Source of the DNA: Flaviaestuariibacter sp.
GTDB lineage: Bacteria; Bacteroidota; Bacteroidia; Chitinophagales; Chitinophagaceae
Length of the DNA: 64,000 bases
Assembly (NCBI GenBank): GCA_025963645.1
Contig: JAOQAI010000011.1
Coordinates: 1-64,000, forward strand
Direction of reading: 5' to 3'
Shown here piece after piece: positions 59,782-64,000 of the stretch (position 1 is the stretch's first letter; every line of letters starts with the position of its first letter). The notes below the pieces were generated by a model. The model did no database searches, was not told the origin of the DNA, and saw only the letters and a program-made list of their open reading frames with translations. The translations under genes and the position numbers were made by a program.

Positions 59782-61105
59782 CTTCTTTCTCATTCATTTC
59801 CACCGCCCAGTTGGCTCTTTCATCCGGGCTGAACTTCCATGGCGCAAAATTGTTCTCGATGTTGCTGTACATGCCGTTCCATTCGCCGGGCTGGTTGCTT
59901 TCTTCCAATGCCAAATAACGCTTCAGTTGGTTGATGATGCTAAGCGGGCTGATCAAAACCGGGCATACCTGCACACAGGCCTGGCAGGAAGTGCAGGCCC
60001 AAAGTTCTTCGGTGGTGATATAATCATGCAGCAAGGTCTTGCCTTCGGCTACTGCTTTGGTTGTATCCAGTTGCACACCCACTTCTTCGATCCGGTCGTG
60101 GGTATCCATCATGATCTTGCGTGGGGAAAGTATCTTACCTGTCTGGTTCGCCGGGCAGGCTTCGGTGCAGCGTCCGCACTCCGTGCAGGTGTAGGCATCC
60201 AACAGGTTCTTCCAGCTCAGGTCCTGCACATCTTTTGCGCCAAACTTTTTATGTTCTTCGGTTGCGGCTTCTGCCGGAACGGTAGAGGGGTTCATGGCAT
60301 ACAGCACTTCCTTTTGTATCTCCGGCATGTTCACCATTTTGCCTTGCGGCGACAGCCGGGCAAAATAGGTATTGGGGAAAGCAAGAATAATGTGCAGGTG
60401 CTTGGAGTATGGCAGGTAGTTTAAGAACACGAAGATGCCGGCAATATGCAGCCACCAGGCCATGCGCTCAATCGCTACGAGTATACCAGTAGAAAGGTTT
60501 TGAAACAGCGGTGCGATCAAACCCGAGATCCAGAATTGTCCCACGTTTCCGTAATGTTCCGCACCTCTCACTTGCAGGTTTCTATCTGCAGCATTCATCA
60601 GCAGGAAAAGACTCATGAGTACGATCTCGAAGGTGAGGATCAGGTTGGCATCCGTCTTAGGCCAACCGTTCAATTCTTTCTGGGTCAGGCGATGTACTTT
60701 CGCTACGTTCCGCCGTAATAGAAAAATAACACAGGCTGCTAAAACCAGGAACGCCAGCACTTCAAAGAAGTTAATGACAAACGTATAACCGCTTCCTAAG
60801 TAAGATGCAAACATCCGGTGCGTACCGAATATGCCATCCAATATGATCTCCAGGATCTCTACGTTGATAATGATAAAACCCGCGTACACGGCAAAATGAA
60901 GCAGTGCCACAAACGGTTTGTCAAACATTCTTTTTTGTCCTAATGCCATCAGCGCCATATTGCGCCAGCGGGCACCGGGGTTGTCTTTCAGGTCCTCGTC
61001 ACGCCCCAGGTTTATGTTTCGCGAAATGAACCTTGCTTTCTTAGCAAAAACCCAGACCGCGGCAGCCGTTAAAAGAATGAATAATATTTGTTGCGCGATT
61101 TGCAT
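59777..61105 (-). CDS. Membrane-bound 4Fe-4S dicluster reductase subunit (HdrC/NarI-like)
   Basis: A 442-residue protein. The N-terminal half (about 5-240) has six hydrophobic segments including WWLHIAGIFVFLNYLPYSKHLHII, resembling nitrate-reductase gamma/HdrE membrane domains with histidines for heme. The C-terminal half has two 4Fe-4S clusters: Cys307, Cys310, Cys313, Cys317 and Cys371, Cys374, Cys377, Cys381. In many Bacteroidota it is followed by a CCG-domain (Fe-S)-binding partner; here none is adjacent. It is probably an electron carrier between quinones and an unknown soluble partner. Confidence 0.9.
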   Translation of the reverse strand: MQIAQQILFILLTAAAVWVFAKKARFISRNINLGRDEDLKDNPGARWRNMALMALGQKRMFDKPFVALLHFAVYAGFIIINVEILEIILDGIFGTHRMFASYLGSGYTFVINFFEVLAFLVLAACVIFLLRRNVAKVHRLTQKELNGWPKTDANLILTFEIVLMSLFLLMNAADRNLQVRGAEHYGNVGQFWISGLIAPLFQNLSTGILVAIERMAWWLHIAGIFVFLNYLPYSKHLHIILAFPNTYFARLSPQGKMVNMPEIQKEVLYAMNPSTVPAEAATEEHKKFGAKDVQDLSWKNLLDAYTCTECGRCTEACPANQTGKILSPRKIMMDTHDRIEEVGVQLDTTKAVAEGKTLLHDYITTEELWACTSCQACVQVCPVLISPLSIINQLKRYLALEESNQPGEWNGMYSNIENNFAPWKFSPDERANWAVEMNEKEG

Positions 61106-61150
61106 ACGCTGGTTTTAGATGAACTAATTTGGAGGCTGTAAAAATAACAG

Positions 61151-61660
61151 ATGACCACCGATATTGTTTCAAAGAATTCACTCCTTTCCGCGGACGCCGC
61201 AAAACGCCGCATCCGTCGCATGGCCTTCCAGGTAGCCGAAGACAATGCCACTGAAACTTCTCTGACGATCATAGGCATTGAAGGCAACGGGGTGATCGTA
61301 GCGCAAAGCCTGGTAAAGGAGCTGGAACAGATACTTTCTATTCCTATAGAACTGGCAACGGTGAGACTCAATAAGAAGGAACCGCTGCAGGCAAGTATTA
61401 ATGTTGATAAGGATTTTAAGGATGCCGTGGTCATCGTGGTGGATGATGTATCCAATAGCGGACGCACTTTATTATATGCCTTAAAACCACTGCTGGACAC
61501 CTTGCCTAAAAAGATACAAACGCTGGTGCTGGTAGAACGCAGCCATAAGCAATTCGCGGTACAGCCCGATTATGTAGGACTTTCTGTTTCTACTACGCTG
61601 CAGGAACACATCACCGTAGAAACAGATGGGGAAGTGGTGACCGGCGCCTGGCTGCATTAG
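61151..61660 (+). CDS. Phosphoribosyltransferase, PyrR-like
   Basis: A 169-residue type-I PRTase. The PRPP-binding motif is VVIVVDDVSNSGRTL (94-108) with Asp98 and Asp99, and the hood region has SLTIIGIEGNGVIVAQSL (37-54). PyrR proteins in Firmicutes regulate pyr operons and have weak uracil PRTase activity; Bacteroidota copies are more probably uracil or purine PRTases, or orphan enzymes. No pyrimidine genes are nearby. It is divergent from the iron-sulfur gene (45-bp region) and converges with the DUF2279 gene, overlapping by 4 bp. Confidence 0.88.
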   Translation: MTTDIVSKNSLLSADAAKRRIRRMAFQVAEDNATETSLTIIGIEGNGVIVAQSLVKELEQILSIPIELATVRLNKKEPLQASINVDKDFKDAVVIVVDDVSNSGRTLLYALKPLLDTLPKKIQTLVLVERSHKQFAVQPDYVGLSVSTTLQEHITVETDGEVVTGAWLH

Positions 61661-62604
61661 AAATAAAGGAAGTGTCCTTTGAATTTGCCGTTAGAAAACT
61701 CCAGGGTAGGGGCCGGGAACTTAAGGCTGTTCAGTGTATAGAAAACGGTCTTCAAGAGCTTGCTTTTTGTTTTGATGCGCGTCAGGTCAATGTCCGGCGC
61801 CACATACCATTGGCGGTAACGCTTTATATCCGGCCGGTTGAACGTCACATTGCCATCTTTGTCGCGGGCTGTATTTTCATATCCACCCAACATACCTGCC
61901 GCACCATACCCGAAAGAAATTTGAAGCCAGGGCGGCAATTTCAGTCCTTTCGGCAGGTGAAAACTTAACCAATAAGCTTGCGTGTTATAATCTTTGAGGG
62001 TGCGTTCCAAAAAACCTGTACCAAAAAGTTCGTCTGCACGCTGCCGTGTATCCGGGGGATAGCGGGCCGGGTGCGCCGAAAACTTCAGCTGCACTTTTTG
62101 TTCGTTCCAGGCCAGTTGCTGCGATGCAAAAAGCGCCGCGCCAAAAGCGTTGGCACCGGCATCGCCCCAGCTCCATCCCCATTCGGCGGAGCGTCCGTCC
62201 AAATATTCCACCGCCAACATATAAGCAAGCGCAGGCGTTGCGGAAAGCAGCACCGATTTTATATTGGAAATACCCGTCCAGCGCCACATGCCATAACTGA
62301 TGCGGCTGGATGTGTAGACGGTCCAGGCATGTCCTACTTTATCCATCTGCTGCCATTCGCCCATATCGTTAAAGGAATGAAACTTGCTGCGCGGATAGTT
62401 TTTGTACCAGGTAGCATTCAGCATTACCAGCCAGCCACCATAAACAGTAAAGTGCGTTGCACCCATCAATAGCTGGCGTTTCTTATCAATAGAAAGGTTA
62501 CGGTTTACCGTATCCGGCACCTTTAAAACGAATGGGGTGGAATCCTGTGCTTGGCAAAATGTTGCCACCATAAACAGGCTATAGAAAATCCATTTACTCA
62601 CCAA
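61657..62604 (-). CDS. DUF2279 secreted/outer-membrane protein
   Basis: A 315-residue protein with an N-terminal signal peptide (about 1-19, FYSLFMVATFCQAQ). Conserved segments are FNDMGEWQQMDKVGHAWTVYTSSR (about 78-101) and WGWSWGDAGANAFGAALFASQQ (about 142-163), hallmarks of DUF2279. The remainder includes a beta-rich region with YWLSFHLPKGLKLPPWLQISFGYGAAGML. The family is restricted mostly to Bacteroidota, and its function is unknown. An outer-membrane location is inferred. Confidence 0.85.
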   Translation of the reverse strand: MVSKWIFYSLFMVATFCQAQDSTPFVLKVPDTVNRNLSIDKKRQLLMGATHFTVYGGWLVMLNATWYKNYPRSKFHSFNDMGEWQQMDKVGHAWTVYTSSRISYGMWRWTGISNIKSVLLSATPALAYMLAVEYLDGRSAEWGWSWGDAGANAFGAALFASQQLAWNEQKVQLKFSAHPARYPPDTRQRADELFGTGFLERTLKDYNTQAYWLSFHLPKGLKLPPWLQISFGYGAAGMLGGYENTARDKDGNVTFNRPDIKRYRQWYVAPDIDLTRIKTKSKLLKTVFYTLNSLKFPAPTLEFSNGKFKGHFLYF

Positions 62605-62663
62605 ACAAATGTACGGACACTTACCTTCGCATGGTTTTCAACCTTTAGGATTCAAACCAAAAA

Positions 62664-64000
62664 ATGGATACAATGGACGCAGCAATCGGGCAGAAAGTGC
62701 AAACCTGGTTAGACGGAGCTTTTGATGAAGAAACAAAAAAGGGTATCCGCGAGATGCAGGGATCAAATCCTGATGAACTGGCAGATGCTTTTTACCGCAA
62801 CCTTGAATTTGGTACGGGCGGGCTCCGCGGTATTATGGGCATTGGCACCAACCGGATGAACAAATACACGATAGGCATGGCTACGCAGGGTTATGCTAAT
62901 TACTTAAAGCAAAGTTTTCCAGGAATTCAGGTAAAAGTGGCCATTGCACATGATTGCCGCAACAACAGCCGCTTTTTTGCGGAAACCGTGGCGAATGTTT
63001 TTGGTGCAAACGGCATCAAAGTATTTCTCTTTGAAGAATTACGTCCGACTCCTGAACTGTCCTTTGCCATACGTAACCTGGGATGCCAGGGCGGAGTGGT
63101 TTGTACCGCATCTCACAATCCAAAAGAATACAATGGCTACAAAGCCTATTGGGATGATGGCGGACAATTGGTACCTCCGCATGATAAGAACGTGATCACC
63201 GAAGTTGAAAAAATAGCCAGCCTCGATGATGTGAAATGGAGTGGCGGCGAAGCGAATATTACCCTGATCGGTAAAGAGCTGGACGAGGCTTACATTAAGA
63301 TGCTCAAAAGCCTGAGCGTTTACCCCGAAGCGATTGCCGCACAAAAAGACCTGAAGATCATTTACACATCCATTCATGGTACCGGCATTACACTGGTGCC
63401 GCAAGTGCTTAGAGAATATGGTTTCCAAAACGTAACGGTTGTAGAAGAACAAGCGACGCCGGACGGAAATTTCCCTACGGTAGTTTATCCTAATCCGGAG
63501 GAAAGTGAGGCGATGAGCATTGGCTTGCGCAAGGCACAGGAGTTGGATGCAGATATCCTTTGCGGTACAGACCCGGATGCTGATCGTGTAGGAATTGGCG
63601 TGAAGGATAATGATGGCGCCTGGGTATTGCTGAACGGCAATCAAACCGCCGTATTAGCCTTTAACTATATGATCAAAAGCCGCAAGGAGAAAGGCATTGC
63701 ACGGCCAAACGATATGGTGATAAAAACCATCGTTACGACCACCATGATCGACGAATTGGCCAAAGCGCAGGGCGTTGCTTGCTACGATGTATTAACCGGT
63801 TTTAAGTGGATCGCTGAGTTGATAAAAGAGAAAGAAGGGCAGGAGCACTATATCATTGGCGGTGAGGAAAGCTATGGCTTAATGATCGGCGACCAGATAC
63901 GGGATAAGGATGCGGTTTCCGCGGTTGCCATTCTCTGTGAGATGGCGGCTTACGAGAAGAACAAAGGCAGGAGTCTTTATGAAAAGCTGATTGATCTTTA
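62664..64000 (+). CDS. Phosphoglucomutase/phosphomannomutase, C-terminus cut by window end
   Basis: At least 445 residues are visible from the ATG at 62664 in one open frame to base 64000, no stop yet. The catalytic loop TASHNP (148-153) carries phosphoserine Ser150, FGTGGLRG (about 49-56) is a phosphosugar-mutase signature, DPDADRVG is the metal loop, and GGEESYG is the sugar-binding motif. The enzyme would interconvert glucose-6- and glucose-1-phosphate, feeding GlgC. The normal size is 550-580 residues, so roughly 110-130 residues are missing. It is divergent from DUF2279. Confidence 0.95.
   Translation, partial: MDTMDAAIGQKVQTWLDGAFDEETKKGIREMQGSNPDELADAFYRNLEFGTGGLRGIMGIGTNRMNKYTIGMATQGYANYLKQSFPGIQVKVAIAHDCRNNSRFFAETVANVFGANGIKVFLFEELRPTPELSFAIRNLGCQGGVVCTASHNPKEYNGYKAYWDDGGQLVPPHDKNVITEVEKIASLDDVKWSGGEANITLIGKELDEAYIKMLKSLSVYPEAIAAQKDLKIIYTSIHGTGITLVPQVLREYGFQNVTVVEEQATPDGNFPTVVYPNPEESEAMSIGLRKAQELDADILCGTDPDADRVGIGVKDNDGAWVLLNGNQTAVLAFNYMIKSRKEKGIARPNDMVIKTIVTTTMIDELAKAQGVACYDVLTGFKWIAELIKEKEGQEHYIIGGEESYGLMIGDQIRDKDAVSAVAILCEMAAYEKNKGRSLYEKLIDL

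Noticed and set aside
63039-63644. 201-codon ORF antisense to phosphoglucomutase
   Set aside because: Opposite the catalytic and metal-binding motifs of the mutase; no independent evidence.

Overview
This window looks like a chromosomal segment of a Bacteroidota species, most likely family Chitinophagaceae. This is an inference from gene content. Supporting it are a SusC/SusD pair, Bacteroidota-type LptD and OstA-like envelope proteins, DUF2851, DUF2279 and DUF4397 proteins, an IscX-type protein next to a ferredoxin, A/T-rich leaders without clear Shine-Dalgarno sites, and two TAnnTTTG-like promoter boxes. No rRNA, tRNA or CRISPR was seen.

Layout. 0-1.3 kb is an accessory edge: the truncated 5' end of an IS3-like element, two AT-rich unknown genes and short repeats. 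1.3-7.3 kb (minus) holds ogt, csaA, a SirB1-like protein and topA, then two hydrolases. 7.4-12.2 kb (plus) is a housekeeping run: DUF2520, ferredoxin, iscX, kdsC-like, UbiA-family, maf and DUF2851. 12.2-15.5 kb has OsmC, a secreted protein, lipA and a phosphodiester glycosidase. 15.5-27 kb is carbohydrate locus 1. A hexose MFS transporter and ROK kinase run leftward; glgA, a four-helix-bundle ORF, glgC, an SLC45-like MFS transporter, a periplasmic GH13 enzyme and glgB run rightward. 27-32 kb has a TPR protein, a response regulator, ychF and an SpmA-SpmB fusion. 32-38.6 kb (minus) is a SusC/SusD/DUF4397 set with a DeoR-type regulator. 38.7-46.7 kb is envelope and repair: OstA-like, MlaD and amidase, with lptD divergent, then plsC and ung. 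46.9-55.8 kb (plus) is carbohydrate locus 2, a tightly overlapping glgX-treZ-treY/malQ-esterase operon in which TreY and MalQ are one 1396-residue protein. 56-61 kb is mixed: a frameshifted DUF4142 gene, a cupin, a VOC protein, a Gdx/SugE exporter, a class-V aminotransferase and an iron-sulfur membrane reductase. 61-64 kb has a PyrR-like phosphoribosyltransferase, a DUF2279 protein and a phosphoglucomutase cut by the window end.

How the genes work together. Hexose or maltodextrin is imported (two MFS transporters), trimmed (GH13) and phosphorylated (ROK). The mutase makes glucose-1-phosphate, GlgC makes ADP-glucose, and GlgA and GlgB build glycogen. Locus 2 debranches glycogen (GlgX), converts chain ends to trehalose (TreY, then TreZ) and recycles short dextrins (MalQ).

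Most unusual structure. Eight short arrays with a strict or near-strict 7-bp period lie in intergenic DNA, in four inverted pairs, mostly abutting start codons. One pair brackets the four-helix-bundle ORF between glgA and glgC exactly, like the intervening sequences that carry this protein family in 23S rRNA genes. Other notable items are a REP-like inverted doublet before ychF, a 21-bp palindrome before the SLC45-like transporter whose arms recur in the next terminator, and the TreY-MalQ fusion.
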